Notes: generated from the letters alone by a model not told the origin. DNA of 64,000 nt from Haliovirga abyssi (GCF_030295325.1 NZ_AP027059.1:1422637-1486636); one strand, 5' to 3'. Positions 19,616 to 29,587 are shown, numbered from the stretch's first letter. Numbers and translations are program-made.

Positions 19616-19987
19616 TCATATTCTCTTTTCCAACCATATTACTACTGAACCATAAATCATAAGTTCTAGAAAACCTGGTAATGTATCAAACAAATTCCCC
19701 ATTGCATAACTTCTAAAAAAAGCTATTAAGATTGCAAAAAATAATATTATTTTTCCTGATATTCCATCTTTAAAAAGTTTTATCACTGTACTTTCTAATA
19801 CAAATATAAAAAAACTTACTATAAAAAATGATGGTATTGACAAAATTAAAACTGCAAGTATATATCTAATATAAAAAAAATCAATATTTTTATCTACTCC
19901 AACATATATTGTTACACAAAACCCTGGTATAAACCCTCTTAATATATACATTTTTAAATTTTCTTTAAATTTATTTTTTTTATACAT
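19616..19987 (-). CDS. Small membrane protein, tandem paralogue 1 (putative immunity protein)
   Basis: 123-residue hydrophobic protein of no family I recognise, with about four membrane segments. It is a tandem duplicate of the gene at 20036-20401: the C-terminal half is almost identical at the protein and DNA level, while the stretch after TM1 (about residues 18-40) differs strongly. It is preceded by a decayed copy of the end of the upstream effector gene (GGAGGGACAGAT, ATG, then a 6-codon frame MKELRK ending next to this ATG), so the duplicated unit included that end. Membrane location, the tandem copy and adjacency to a putative effector suggest an immunity role; this is inference. Confidence 0.75.
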   Translation of the reverse strand: MYKKNKFKENLKMYILRGFIPGFCVTIYVGVDKNIDFFYIRYILAVLILSIPSFFIVSFFIFVLESTVIKLFKDGISGKIILFFAILIAFFRSYAMGNLFDTLPGFLELMIYGSVVIWLEKRI

Positions 19988-20035
19988 TTTATTTTCTCAA
20001 CTCTTTCATATCTGTCCCTCCATTTATTTGTTTTT

Positions 20036-20401
20036 TTATATTCTCTTTTCCAGCCATATCACTACTGAGCCATAAATCATAAGTTCTAGAAAACCTGGTA
20101 ATGTATCAAACAAATTCCCCATTACATAACTTCTAAGAAAAGCTATTAAGATTGCAAAAAATAATATTATTTTTCCTGATATTCCATCTTTAAAAAGTTT
20201 TATCACTGTACTTTCTAATACAAATATAAAAAAACTTACTATAAAAAATAATGGTATTGACAAAATTAAAACTGCAGGTATATCTCCAATGAAAAAAGAA
20301 TTATCAAATACTCCTATAGATATTGTTCCATAAATGCTTGGTATAAGCCCTCTTAATATATACATTTTTAAATTTTCTTTAAATTTATTTTTTTTATACA
20401 T
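20036..20401 (-). CDS. Small membrane protein, tandem paralogue 2 (putative immunity protein)
   Basis: 121-residue paralogue of the gene at 19616-19987, with predicted membrane segments around residues 12-30, 40-65, 76-92 and 98-115. The ATG follows the stop of the upstream effector gene after one base (TAA A ATG), and its ribosome site (GAGTTGAG) lies inside the effector's last codons, so expression is coupled. The segment following TM1 reads SIYGTISIGVFDNSFFIGD here, against GFCVTIYVGVDKNIDFFYI in the sister. The family is not recognised. Confidence 0.78.
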   Translation of the reverse strand: MYKKNKFKENLKMYILRGLIPSIYGTISIGVFDNSFFIGDIPAVLILSIPLFFIVSFFIFVLESTVIKLFKDGISGKIILFFAILIAFLRSYVMGNLFDTLPGFLELMIYGSVVIWLEKRI

Positions 20402-20402
20402 T

Positions 20403-21428
20403 TTACTTACTCAACTCTTTAGAATCACTTATAATAGGATTTATATCTCTCGCTGTTGCTCCCCCTGCTAATATCATATATGACATTTTATATTTTCTTA
20501 CTGCATAAGTAAAATTTTTATTAAATTTTATTCTGTAACTTATGTTTTTTCCATATTTCAATGAATTGGTTACTTCTTTCAAATCAGTTCCTGCACCAAG
20601 TAACGCTCCCGATAAATCCACCCAATTGTACGCTTCTTTACCAATATTTTTACCTTTTTTTTCATAATAGTTTCCACCTCTACTTTTATCAAAACTTTTA
20701 CCAATTAATGCTCCAAGTTCTTCATAAATAGTTTTCAACGGATTAACTTTCCCTACTCCTTCTTCATATCCTATTGCTTTAAAATATATATCTGCTGATG
20801 TTGATATTACTAAGTTTGTTCCATGAGTTGCTAAATAATATAAATTAAATCTCGCTAAAAAACTCATATCTGTCTGAATAAAGCTTTTCGTTCCTATCCC
20901 TAAATATCTTAATGCCACATTTTTTCCTGCATTTAAAACTACTAAGCTTCCTGCTGCATTTAATCCTAAAGATATATTATTTAAAAACATATTTGTTTTT
21001 TCATCTTTCCCTTGTAATACTAAATATCCTCTTCCATATTTTGTTTCTACTGGCATTGATTTATATGCACTGTTCCTATTGTGTTGAGCTAACGATATTG
21101 AATAAGTCATTGTCCCATAATTTCCATCATAATTTATAACATGTACATTATTTATTTCTATTTCTCTCACTATATTATCTGCTTTTACTATCCTTAATAT
21201 CATTTTTCTCAAATGCTCTTTTTTTTCTGATGAAACTAAACTCCATTTTGCTAATTTTAAACTTTCGAAATCATCTTCCAATATTCTTCCTGATATAAAA
21301 AACATCTTTGCTTTATATTTCATAATTAAATTTGTTAAAGACTTTCCTTTTAAAACTATTGTGTCTTTTTCGCCTACTAGATGTAATTCTGTTTTAAATC
21401 CTTTTTCTTCATATCTATGCATTTTCAT
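20403..21428 (-). CDS. Putative secreted effector with shared N-terminal domain
   Basis: 341-residue protein without a signal peptide. Residues 1-125 form a beta-rich domain with LKLAKWSLV, ILRIVKADNIVREIEI and a YDGNYGTMTYSISL-like end. The same pattern (IKLAKWAGLV, IEIRIVKAGQVEREI) opens the 952-residue protein at 34024-36882. The rest is hydrophobic and glycine/alanine-rich (LGLNAAGSLVVLNAGKN, LATHGTNLVISTSADIYF, MILAGGATA), suggesting membrane action. It lies 42 bp after trpA and is coupled to two small membrane proteins. I infer an effector with immunity proteins. The catalytic function is unknown. Confidence 0.6.
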   Translation of the reverse strand: MKMHRYEEKGFKTELHLVGEKDTIVLKGKSLTNLIMKYKAKMFFISGRILEDDFESLKLAKWSLVSSEKKEHLRKMILRIVKADNIVREIEINNVHVINYDGNYGTMTYSISLAQHNRNSAYKSMPVETKYGRGYLVLQGKDEKTNMFLNNISLGLNAAGSLVVLNAGKNVALRYLGIGTKSFIQTDMSFLARFNLYYLATHGTNLVISTSADIYFKAIGYEEGVGKVNPLKTIYEELGALIGKSFDKSRGGNYYEKKGKNIGKEAYNWVDLSGALLGAGTDLKEVTNSLKYGKNISYRIKFNKNFTYAVRKYKMSYMILAGGATARDINPIISDSKELSK

Positions 21429-21470
21429 AAATTTTATATTCCTCCCTAAAACATTAAAAATTTTAATGTT

Positions 21471-22268
21471 TTATTTAGTCCCACTTTTTAATTCTCTCAC
21501 AAATTCCTCTATCTCTTCTAACATTTTCTCCTCATTATCTAAATTTTCTTCTATTTTCCTAACTATTGCACTTCCTACAATTGAAGCATCTGCAAATTTA
21601 GATATTCCTTTTACATGTTCTTTACTTGAAATCCCAAATCCAATTCCAATTGGAATCTCTGTTTTTTCTTTTACTTTTTTTATTAAATTTTCCAAATTTT
21701 CATTTACATTTTTTCTAGCACCTGTTATCCCTGCTACAGATACAAAATATATAAATCCATTAGCTCTTGATATAACTTTTTCTAATCTTTCTTCTGTCAT
21801 TGTTGGAGCTAAAAACATTATTAAATTAAAATCATATTCTTCAGCTATAATATAGAATTCATCTGATTCTTCAGGTGGTAAATCTGGTATAATTACCCCA
21901 TTAACTCCTACCTTCTTTGCATCTTTTATAAATTTTTCTATTCCATAACTGTAAATAGGATTATAATAACTCATAAATAAAAGTGGGTTTTCTATATCTT
22001 CTTCTCTTAATTCTCCAACTAATTTTAGAGCATCTTTTAATGAAAATTTGTTTTTCAATGCTCTTTCTGCAGCAGCTTGTATTACAGGCCCATCTGCCAT
22101 TGGATCAGAGAATGGTATTCCAATTTCAACAATATCCGCTCCACCTTTTATTAATGCTTTTATTATTTTTTTGGAACTGCCATAATTTGGATCTCCACCA
22201 GCTACATATGTTATAAGAGCTTTTTCATTATTTTTCCCTAATTTTTTAAATTTTTCTGAAATATTCAT
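21471..22268 (-). CDS. trpA: Tryptophan synthase alpha subunit
   Basis: Splits indole-3-glycerol phosphate to indole and glyceraldehyde-3-phosphate. 265 residues, normal length. Catalytic Glu is in VEIGIPFSDPMADGPVIQ and catalytic Asp in VIIPDLPPEES; phosphate loop near GFGISSKEHV. Its ATG overlaps the trpB stop by one base (TAATG). trpE, D, C and F are absent here, so the genes may serve indole salvage or the rest of the pathway may lie elsewhere. Confidence 0.97.
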   Translation of the reverse strand: MNISEKFKKLGKNNEKALITYVAGGDPNYGSSKKIIKALIKGGADIVEIGIPFSDPMADGPVIQAAAERALKNKFSLKDALKLVGELREEDIENPLLFMSYYNPIYSYGIEKFIKDAKKVGVNGVIIPDLPPEESDEFYIIAEEYDFNLIMFLAPTMTEERLEKVISRANGFIYFVSVAGITGARKNVNENLENLIKKVKEKTEIPIGIGFGISSKEHVKGISKFADASIVGSAIVRKIEENLDNEEKMLEEIEEFVRELKSGTK

Positions 22269-23449
22269 TATAATTCCACCCCCAAAACTTTTGCAACTGT
22301 ATTCATATCTTTGTCACCACGTCCTGATACATTTAATATTACTATATCATCTTCCTTTAATTTTCCTTTTAATTTCAATAAATATCCAAGAGCATGCGAA
22401 CTTTCCAAAGCTGGTATTATTCCCTCTTTTTCAGTTAAAAATTTAAACCCTTCTAACGCTTCATCATCAGTTACAGAGACATATGTCCCTCTTCCTATAC
22501 TATGAAAATAACTATGTTCTGGCCCTACTCCTGGATAATCTAGTCCAGCTGAAATAGAATGAGTATCTAATATCTGTCCATTTTCATCCTGTAATAAATA
22601 AGTCCTATTTCCATGTAGAATTCCAACTTTCCCACCTGTAATTGATGCTGCATGCATTCCAGAATTAAGACCAAATCCAGCTGCTTCTACTCCTATTAAT
22701 TTAACACTTTTATCTTCTACAAATGGATAAAATAGCCCCATCGCATTACTTCCACCACCAATACAAGCAATTAAATAATCAGGTAATCTTCCTTCTTTTT
22801 CCATAATTTGTCTTTTAGCTTCTTTTCCTATAACTGATTGGAAATCTCTTACCATAATTGGATATGGATGTGGTCCTGCTGCTGTTCCTATTATATAAAA
22901 AGTATTTTCTACATTTGTAACCCAATCTCTTATGGCTTCATTCATAGCATCTTTTAACGTTGCTGTTCCTGATTTTACTGGATTAACTTTTGCACCTAAA
23001 AGTTTCATTTTAAATACATTTAGAGATTGCCTTTTTATATCCTCTTCTCCCATGAATATTTCACATTCTAATCCAAAAAGTGCTGCAACTGTAGCTGTAG
23101 CTACTCCATGTTGTCCTGCTCCTGTTTCAGCTATAATTCTCTTTTTCCCCATTCTTTTAGCAAGTAAAATTTGTCCTATTGTATTATTTATTTTGTGAGC
23201 TCCAGTATGATTTAGGTCTTCTCTTTTTAAATATATTTTAGCTCCTAATTCCTTACTTACATTTGCAGCAAATGTAAGAGGAGTTTCTCTTCCAACATAT
23301 TCTTTTAAATAATAATTTAATTCGTCCAAAAAATCTTTATCATTCTTATATTTATTATAATTTTCTTCTAGTTCTTCTAATGCTGGCATAAGTGTTTCCG
23401 GAACGTACTGTCCACCAAAAATTCCAAAATGTCCTGTTTCTTTTTTCAT
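22268..23449 (-). CDS. trpB: Tryptophan synthase beta subunit
   Basis: PLP enzyme that condenses indole with serine. 393 residues, TrpB1 type. PLP lysine lies in [13 protein letters not shown]; also [19 protein letters not shown], the phosphate-binding [10 protein letters not shown] and [10 protein letters not shown]. Expression starts from a TTGACA-18-TAAAAT promoter (23577-23606). The initiation region is unusual: one ribosome site lies within the 3' arm of a small hairpin (see separate entry). Confidence 0.97.
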   Translation of the reverse strand: MKKETGHFGIFGGQYVPETLMPALEELEENYNKYKNDKDFLDELNYYLKEYVGRETPLTFAANVSKELGAKIYLKREDLNHTGAHKINNTIGQILLAKRMGKKRIIAETGAGQHGVATATVAALFGLECEIFMGEEDIKRQSLNVFKMKLLGAKVNPVKSGTATLKDAMNEAIRDWVTNVENTFYIIGTAAGPHPYPIMVRDFQSVIGKEAKRQIMEKEGRLPDYLIACIGGGSNAMGLFYPFVEDKSVKLIGVEAAGFGLNSGMHAASITGGKVGILHGNRTYLLQDENGQILDTHSISAGLDYPGVGPEHSYFHSIGRGTYVSVTDDEALEGFKFLTEKEGIIPALESSHALGYLLKLKGKLKEDDIVILNVSGRGDKDMNTVAKVLGVEL

Positions 23450-23450
23450 A

Positions 23451-23480
23451 TTACCTCGGCTAACACCGAGCCACCTCCTC
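23451..23480 (-). promoter_or_regulatory. trpB initiation hairpin and micro-frame
   Basis: Minus strand: GAGGAGGTGG, then CTCGG TGTTAG CCGAG, then GTAAT and the trpB ATG. The 3' arm of the hairpin supplies the GAGG closest to ATG. The upstream GGAGG is correctly placed for a GTG that would open a 6-codon frame (MLAEVI) whose TGA overlaps the trpB ATG. Either arrangement could couple or restrict trpB translation; this is inference. Confidence 0.5.
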
Positions 23481-23576
23481 TATTATTAAATTCTTTTAAT
23501 ATGTTTCAACTTTTTATAGGTGAAATTTTATCTGCTTCTTTTAAATTTACAATTAATAAAACTACTCTTCTCATAC

Positions 23577-23606
23577 ATTTTACTACAATTTCAAACTTTT
23601 TGTCAA
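23577..23606 (-). promoter_or_regulatory. Probable sigma70 promoter of trpBA
   Basis: TTGACA and TAAAAT separated by 18 bp on the minus strand, about 130 bp upstream of trpB. The rest of the 226-bp gap (23450-23675) shows no gene. Confidence 0.65.
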
Positions 23607-23675
23607 TAGAAAAAGGCTTTATGGCAAATCAAACATTTTTTTACATTTTCAGTTTCTTATTCTCCTTATTTAACT

Positions 23676-24605
23676 TTATAATAATTTTATAAATATAAAC
23701 GTTAAAAATCCTGAAATCAAAATAGAATATATCCATCCAGATACTATTTTTAATATTATTTTATAATTTATATTTCTCACGCTTTCTGTCATTCCTACCC
23801 CAATAACTCCTCCAACTATTGCTTGAGAGCTTGACACAGGGACTCCTATTACAGAATATAGATGTATTACTATTGCACTTGCTAGTACCGCAACTAACGC
23901 ACCATAATTATCTAAATATACTATATCTAATCCCACTGTTTTCATAACTCGCTTACTATATGTTACCAATCCAAATGATATTGATATTCCGCCTAATATT
24001 AACCATAAATTAATAGAAAAATTTGTACCTTTAGCAAATATTCCTACAACATTTGCAACATTATTAGCCCCTAGACTATAACTACCATATATTCCTATTA
24101 AAATTGCTAATATTTTTATAAATTTATTAAATACTAAAACATTTTTAATCTTATTTCTTATAAATTTTCTTGAAATTTTATATATAATATATCCTAGTCC
24201 CATTGCCCCAATTGGGCTCAAAAACCAAGATGTAAAAATTTTAAATAATGGTGCTACATTTATATTCCCTGAAATTAAAGCCGATACAACTATTCCACTT
24301 AAAATTGAATGAGTTGTTGAAACTGGTATTTTAAATATTGTCATTATCAAAACAGAAATACCTGCTGCAAAAGATATTGCTAATGCTATTTTTAAATCCT
24401 GTCCATTATATAAAGAATTGTATGTTTCTATCCCATTTTTACCACCTATAACCGCTCCCAATATAACAAATATGGTCCCTATTATCCCAGCTGTTTTAAA
24501 TTTTAATATCTTATTTGATATAATTGTTCCAAAAATATTTGATGCATCATTAGCTCCAAGATTCCATCCTACAAAACTAACTGCTATTATTATAAATATA
24601 ATCAT
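23676..24605 (-). CDS. PiT-family inorganic phosphate transporter
   Basis: 309-residue inner-membrane permease of the PiT (PF01384) family, low-affinity phosphate uptake. Both inverted-repeat signature motifs are present: GWNLGANDASNIFGT near the N-terminus and GANNVANVVGIFAKGT in the second half, with PVSTTHSI and PVSSSQAIVGG. It starts 6 bp after the DUF47 gene, the usual pairing in bacteria. Confidence 0.94.
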   Translation of the reverse strand: MIIFIIIAVSFVGWNLGANDASNIFGTIISNKILKFKTAGIIGTIFVILGAVIGGKNGIETYNSLYNGQDLKIALAISFAAGISVLIMTIFKIPVSTTHSILSGIVVSALISGNINVAPLFKIFTSWFLSPIGAMGLGYIIYKISRKFIRNKIKNVLVFNKFIKILAILIGIYGSYSLGANNVANVVGIFAKGTNFSINLWLILGGISISFGLVTYSKRVMKTVGLDIVYLDNYGALVAVLASAIVIHLYSVIGVPVSSSQAIVGGVIGVGMTESVRNINYKIILKIVSGWIYSILISGFLTFIFIKLL

Positions 24606-24611
24606 ATTAAT

Positions 24612-25256
24612 CTACACCCTTCTTATTGTAGATATTTTCTCTACTTCATCTCCTATATCTTCTATTAAATCTGAAATATCTGCTATTTTGTTAATAAAAT
24701 CCCTATAATAAATTTTACCATTTAAAGATATTTCACTATCTCTTAATTTTTTCAAACATTTTCTTTCCAGTTCATCAACTGATTGTTCATCTATCTCAAG
24801 TTCTCTTGCTTTTTTATATGCAATATCAAAATCTAAAAATAGGTTCGATACTGCATCTTTCAACCGTAAAACTTGATTTTCTGTTATGGTTAATATTTCT
24901 TTTATAATATTAATATCTATTTTATTTTCATCAATCTTTTTTACTAAAATATTATCAATAATTGTTTCTGACATATTTGCAATTTTATCTATCAATTCAA
25001 TTAATCTAATAAATTCTTCCATACTTTTTAATAGCATTTCACTTTTAATAATATTTTCTATTAATTTTCTCCTTAAAATGTCTGCTTCATATTCTAATTT
25101 ATGTATTTTTAAAAACTCATCTTCAACTTCCAAGATTAACCCCTGTTCCATATATTTTACAATTGAATATTCAAACTGCTTATATGTTTCTATTACTTTA
25201 TCCATATAACTTTCCAATTCTAATCTTAAATCTTCAATTCTAATTTTTTTACTCAC
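24612..25256 (-). CDS. DUF47 / PhoU-like partner of PiT transporter
   Basis: 214-residue all-helical protein of the DUF47 (PhoU-like) family. Typical segments: LESYMDKVIETYKQFEYSIVKYME, LEYEADILRRKLIENI and the C-terminal ADISDLIEDIGDEVEKIS. In other bacteria such proteins modulate the PiT permease. It lies directly upstream of the permease gene with a 6-bp gap. Confidence 0.9.
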   Translation of the reverse strand: MSKKIRIEDLRLELESYMDKVIETYKQFEYSIVKYMEQGLILEVEDEFLKIHKLEYEADILRRKLIENIIKSEMLLKSMEEFIRLIELIDKIANMSETIIDNILVKKIDENKIDINIIKEILTITENQVLRLKDAVSNLFLDFDIAYKKARELEIDEQSVDELERKCLKKLRDSEISLNGKIYYRDFINKIADISDLIEDIGDEVEKISTIRRV

Positions 25257-25278
25257 ATTTATCTCCTCTTTCCAAAAT

Positions 25279-25344
25279 AGAAAAGAAGCTATACTTTATC
25301 CTGTAAAATATAAACATTTTATAAAATAGTATAGTTTCTTTTCT
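25279..25344. repeat. Hairpin repeat family B, diverged copy
   Basis: 17-bp arms AGAAAAGAAGCTATACT (25279-25295) and AGTATAGTTTCTTTTCT (25328-25344) with one G-U pair, plus an inner GTAAAAT/ATTTTAT stem. The sequence that follows (CAAATTTATATTTTCCTATTAAAT) resembles the tails at 5124-5150 and 43217-43245. It lies between phoH and the DUF47 gene. Confidence 0.65.
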
Positions 25345-25430
25345 AAACAAATTTATATTTTCCTATTAAATAAATTAAAAAATCTTTTATCTACATATAT
25401 TCATATATATTCACTTATATTCGTTACTAA

Positions 25431-25474
25431 ATATCTCTGCGTAGCTTTGCGTTCTCTGTGACTCTGCGTTAAAT
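25431..25474. repeat. Dispersed-type intergenic repeat (CTCTGCG...CTCTGCG)
   Basis: CTCTGCGTAGCTTTGCG followed by TTCTCTGTGACTCTGCG contains internal direct repeats and is clearly richer in GC than its surroundings. From memory, related AACGCAGAG...CACAGAG blocks are scattered in many bacterial genomes. No function is known. It lies just downstream of the phoH stop on the minus strand. Confidence 0.5.
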
Positions 25475-25498
25475 ATCCTTGCTTTTTTCTGCTTTATT

Positions 25499-26818
25499 TT
25501 ATAATAATTTTGCTGCTATTTCCGCTAATTCTGATCGTTCTCCTTTTAATAAAGTAACATGCCCTGAAATTTCTTCCCCTTTTAATCTTTCTGCTAAATA
25601 TGTTAATCCATTACTATTTGCATCTAAATAAGGATTATCTATTTGATATGGATCTCCAGTAAATATAACTTTTGTATCTTCTCCTGCTCTTGTAATTACT
25701 GTTTTTATCTCATGTGGAGTTAAATTTTGTGCTTCATCTATTATAATAAAACCTGCTGGAATTGATCTACCTCTTATATATGTCAATGCTTCTATTTTTA
25801 AAAGTCCCATAGCTTCTAATGAATCAGCTAACTTTTCTGCTTCTTTTCCTTCTTTATTTGCTGATAAAAAAGCTAAATTATCATATATCGGTTGCATCCA
25901 AGGTTTTAGTTTCTCCTTTTCTCCACCAGGTAAATATCCTAAATCTTTTCCCATTGGCATAATTGGCCTTGCTATAAACAGTTTTTTATATAAGTGTCTT
26001 TCTACCACTTGTTCCAATCCTGTTGCTAGAGCTAATAAAGTTTTACCTGTTCCAGCTTTACCTATTAACGTAACCACTTTTATATCCATATCCATTAATA
26101 ATTCTATTGCATATTTTTGTTCTTTATTTCTTCCATCCACTCCCCAAATAGAAGCTTTTCCAAAAGTCATCTTTTTTAATCTATCTTTATTTTTTTTATA
26201 TACAGTTAATCCTTGTTTTTTATGACTTTTTTTCGAAATCACTGTAACTGTTTGATTTGGATAAAGATTAATCTCTCCTATCTCTTTCCTTTTCAAATAT
26301 CCATTATTATAAAATTCATTCACTTTTTCATCTTCAACTTCTATATCTAAATTACCTGTATAAAATTCTTCTATTCTAATTTTATTCGTTTCATAATCTT
26401 GAACTTCTAATCCTAAAGAATCAGCCTTAATTCTCATATTTATATCTTTCGTTACAAAAATAATCTCTTTTTCGCTATTCTCATTACTTATCTCATAGGC
26501 TACAGATAAAATTCTATTATCCATAACTTCATTTTGCAAAGCATCAGGTAAATTTTTAAAATTCCCTTTTGTTTCTACTTTAAAATATCCACCGTTATCT
26601 AATTTTATCCAATTTGATAATGTTCCTTTTTCCCTTAATTTATCTATATTTCTAGCAGTTCTCCTAGCCGCACTTCCTACTTCTGTTTGTTCTTTCTTTA
26701 GTTTATCAATTTCCTCAATTACATAAATTGGCAATATCACTTCATTGTCCTCAAAACTAAAAATTGCTTCTGGATCATGAATTAATACATTGGTATCAAG
26801 AATATATACTTTTATCAT
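25499..26818 (-). CDS. PIN-PhoH family ATPase/ribonuclease
   Basis: About 439 residues: N-terminal PIN domain (YILDTNVLIHDPEA, VIEEIDKLKK, FVTKDINMRIKADSLG) and C-terminal PhoH ATPase with Walker A LIGKAGTGKTLLALATG and Walker B FIIIDEAQNLTPHE, then TGDPYQIDNPYLD. Homologous PhoH2-type proteins unwind and cleave RNA. The frame opens at GTG 26827, but AGGGGTG lies over it and ATG at 26816-26818 (MIKVYILD) is the better start. Confidence 0.93.
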   Translation of the reverse strand: MIKVYILDTNVLIHDPEAIFSFEDNEVILPIYVIEEIDKLKKEQTEVGSAARRTARNIDKLREKGTLSNWIKLDNGGYFKVETKGNFKNLPDALQNEVMDNRILSVAYEISNENSEKEIIFVTKDINMRIKADSLGLEVQDYETNKIRIEEFYTGNLDIEVEDEKVNEFYNNGYLKRKEIGEINLYPNQTVTVISKKSHKKQGLTVYKKNKDRLKKMTFGKASIWGVDGRNKEQKYAIELLMDMDIKVVTLIGKAGTGKTLLALATGLEQVVERHLYKKLFIARPIMPMGKDLGYLPGGEKEKLKPWMQPIYDNLAFLSANKEGKEAEKLADSLEAMGLLKIEALTYIRGRSIPAGFIIIDEAQNLTPHEIKTVITRAGEDTKVIFTGDPYQIDNPYLDANSNGLTYLAERLKGEEISGHVTLLKGERSELAEIAAKLL

Positions 26819-26931
26819 CGTTGCCACCCCTTTCTTAATCTATAATCTGAACTTATAATAAAATTCAGTTATAAAATATTATACGAGATTTTTTTATTTT
26901 TCCTTTTAATAAAATTAATATTATATAAAAA

Positions 26932-26955
26932 AGGGTCGATATGGAATCGACCCCT
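26932..26955 (-). terminator. Rho-independent terminator of typA
   Basis: Stem GGGTCGAT / ATCGACCC with a 5-nt loop, then TTTTTTAT on the minus strand, about 30 bp after the typA stop. Confidence 0.85.
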
Positions 26956-26984
26956 ACAGTTAATATAAATTTATATTAATATAA

Positions 26985-28790
26985 TTAATTTTTTTTACTT
27001 CTTTTTCTTAATGATGCATTTAATATTTTTTTTCTCATTCTGATACTTTTAGGTGTTACTTCTAAAAGTTCATCATCAGCTATATATTCTAATCCTTGTT
27101 CTAAAGTAAATTGTCTTGGTGGTACTAATTTTACAGCTTCATCAGTTCCAGAAGACCTTGTATTAGTTAATTTTTTACCTTTACACGCATTTACCACTAA
27201 ATCATTTTCTCTACTATGTTCTCCTATGATCATTCCTTCATAAACTTCAGTTACAGCAGGTATAAATATAGTACCTCTATCTTGAAGGTTAAATAGTGAA
27301 TATGCTACTGAAACACCATTATCTATAGATATTAATACACCTCTTGTTCTTGATGGAATTTCACCTTTATAAAATTCATATTCATAAAAACTATGATTTA
27401 TTATTCCAGTTCCCTTTGTTTCTGTCATAAATTCATTTCTAAATCCAATTAGTCCTCTTGCTGGAACTTTAAATTCCAATCTTGTATATCCGTCATTACC
27501 TTGAATCATATTAATCATTTCACCTTTTCTGATTCCAAGTTTTTCTATTACAACTCCTACAAATTCATCTGGAACATCTATTAAAGCAAGTTCTAATGGT
27601 TCTGTTTTTTTACCATCTAATTCTCTAAAAATTACTTGTGGTTTAGAAACTTGTAGTTCATAACCTTCTCTACGCATATTTTCTATAAGAATAGACAATT
27701 GTAATTCTCCTCTACCTTTTACTATAAAAGCATCAGCAGATTCTGTCTTTTCTACTACTAAACTAACATTAGTTTGTAATTCTTTTTGTAATCTATCCCA
27801 TATATTTCTTGATGTAATCCATTTTCCTTCTTTTCCTGCAAATGGAGAATCATTTACCATAAATGTCATTGCAAGTGTTGGTTCATCAATATCTATAATT
27901 GGTAATGGTATTGGATTTTCTCTATCTGCAATAGTCTCTCCTACATCTACCATTTCAAGTCCTGCTACAGTTACAATATCTCCAGCAGAAGCTTCTTTTA
28001 TTTCTACTTTTTTCAAACCATTATATGTATATATTTTTGATATTCTATATAGTAATCTCTCTCCATCTCTTTTTAATAAAACTACTTCTTCCCCTAATTT
28101 TATTTTTCCGTTATGGATTTTTCCAGTTCCCATTTTTCCTATATAGTTATCATATTCAATTGTTGTTACTAACATTTGTAATGGAGCATTTTCATCTCCT
28201 TCAGGTTCATCAACATGTTTTACAATTGTTTCTAGTAATGGAATTAAATTATCATTATCATCTTCTAAATTATATTTTGATACCCCATTTTTTGCTGAAG
28301 CATAAATTATTGGAAAATCTAATTGAGCTTCATTTGCATTAAGCTCTACAAAAAGATCAAAAACCATATCAACCACATCTTCTGGTCTACTATTTGGTCT
28401 ATCAATTTTATTTATAACAACAATAGGTCTAAGTCCTAATTCCAATGATTTTTTCAATACATATTTAGTTTGAGGCATAGGTCCTTCAAACGCATCTACT
28501 AGTAGTAATACTGAATCAGCCATTTTTAAAATTCTTTGTACTTCTCCACCAAAATCAGCATGTCCTGGAGTATCCACAATATTTATTTTATATCCATCAT
28601 AATTTAATGATGCATTTTTAGAAAATATTGTTATTCCTCTTTCTTTTTCCAAGTCATTAGAATCCATAACTCTATCAGTAACGGTTTCATGACTATTAAA
28701 TACTCCTGATTGTCTCAGCATAGCATCTACAAGTGTTGTCTTTCCATGATCAACATGGGCAATGATTGCAATGTTTCTTATTTTTTTCAT
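26985..28790 (-). CDS. typA: Translational GTPase TypA/BipA
   Basis: Ribosome-binding GTPase involved in stress adaptation and 50S assembly. About 601 residues from [11 protein letters not shown]-motifs: [38 protein letters not shown]-terminal family-specific [20 protein letters not shown] and [16 protein letters not shown] are present. An in-frame ATG at 28808 overlaps its own GGAGGAG ribosome site, so the ATG at 28788-28790 is taken. It has its own promoter (28827-28855) and terminator. Confidence 0.97.
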   Translation of the reverse strand: MKKIRNIAIIAHVDHGKTTLVDAMLRQSGVFNSHETVTDRVMDSNDLEKERGITIFSKNASLNYDGYKINIVDTPGHADFGGEVQRILKMADSVLLLVDAFEGPMPQTKYVLKKSLELGLRPIVVINKIDRPNSRPEDVVDMVFDLFVELNANEAQLDFPIIYASAKNGVSKYNLEDDNDNLIPLLETIVKHVDEPEGDENAPLQMLVTTIEYDNYIGKMGTGKIHNGKIKLGEEVVLLKRDGERLLYRISKIYTYNGLKKVEIKEASAGDIVTVAGLEMVDVGETIADRENPIPLPIIDIDEPTLAMTFMVNDSPFAGKEGKWITSRNIWDRLQKELQTNVSLVVEKTESADAFIVKGRGELQLSILIENMRREGYELQVSKPQVIFRELDGKKTEPLELALIDVPDEFVGVVIEKLGIRKGEMINMIQGNDGYTRLEFKVPARGLIGFRNEFMTETKGTGIINHSFYEYEFYKGEIPSRTRGVLISIDNGVSVAYSLFNLQDRGTIFIPAVTEVYEGMIIGEHSRENDLVVNACKGKKLTNTRSSGTDEAVKLVPPRQFTLEQGLEYIADDELLEVTPKSIRMRKKILNASLRKRSKKN

Positions 28791-28826
28791 TAAATATATC
28801 TCCTCCATAAAATTAAAATACTACCT

Positions 28827-28855
28827 ATTTTATACCTTTATTTTAATTTTGTCAA
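28827..28855 (-). promoter_or_regulatory. Probable sigma70 promoter of typA
   Basis: TTGACA-17 bp-TAAAAT on the minus strand, about 40 bp upstream of the start codon. Confidence 0.75.
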
Positions 28856-29020
28856 TGTAATTATAATTTTCGTAATATTTTTTATAAATAAACTATATTT
28901 AGTACCATAAAATTTAACTTATTTTATAATTTTTTATTCTTATCATAATCAGGTAGTAAAGATGCACATATCTTTGGAAAGAATGTCCATCCAACTATTA
29001 ATTATTTAGATACAAAATTA

Positions 29021-29587
29021 TTACTCGTGTTTCAACATCTCCCATTCTTCTTTCAATATTCCATAGCTGACTGAATCATAATACACACCGTTTACTATTC
29101 TAGCATTTCTATATTCAGCTTCTTTTTTCAACCCTAGTTTTTCTGCTAATCCCATCATTCGCACATTTCCAGACCATGTAGTTAGACCTATCCTTACCAA
29201 TTCATCTTTAGTCTCAAACACTTTATCTATCCATAATGCTAAAGCTTTATATCCAATTCCACAGCCCCAATAGTTTTCGTTGAAAATTACTATTCCTACT
29301 TCTAGCCAATTAGTTTCTTTTGACTTCCAATACCAATTTACAAGGCCTATTATTTCATTAGTTTCCATATCAGCTATTATTTCTCTGTTTCCCAATACGT
29401 TCTGTTCTCCTGATTCAAGTCTACTACGAAGAGTTTTGATGTTTTCCTCATGTTCTTTTTCATTCGCATGTTTGTAATATGGCCCATTGTATTTGTGATA
29501 AATTCTTGATGGATGTGTCCATACTTGGTAGTCTTCAATATCTCCCAACTGTAATTCTCTCAATTTTAGTTTAAATAGCCTCTTCAT
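29021..29587 (-). CDS. GNAT-family N-acetyltransferase (RimJ/RimL-like)
   Basis: 188-residue acetyltransferase. Typical elements are an N-terminal LKLRELQLGDIEDYQVW, EIIGLVNWYWKS, EVGIVIFNENYWGCGIGYKALALWIDKVFE (acetyl-CoA loop region) and LTTWSGNVRMMGLAEKLGLKKEAEYRNARI. The substrate is unknown; relatives act on ribosomal protein ends or antibiotics. It has its own ribosome site (GGAGGGGTG) and a slightly higher GC than its neighbours. It is the first gene of the accessory island that runs to about 37.5 kb. Confidence 0.9.
   Translation of the reverse strand: MKRLFKLKLRELQLGDIEDYQVWTHPSRIYHKYNGPYYKHANEKEHEENIKTLRSRLESGEQNVLGNREIIADMETNEIIGLVNWYWKSKETNWLEVGIVIFNENYWGCGIGYKALALWIDKVFETKDELVRIGLTTWSGNVRMMGLAEKLGLKKEAEYRNARIVNGVYYDSVSYGILKEEWEMLKHE

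Noticed and set aside
23510-23585. 22-codon frame MRRVVLLIVNLKEAD... upstream of trpB as a Trp leader peptide
   Set aside because: It contains no Trp codon, has no ribosome site and is not followed by a terminator hairpin, so classical trp attenuation is not supported.
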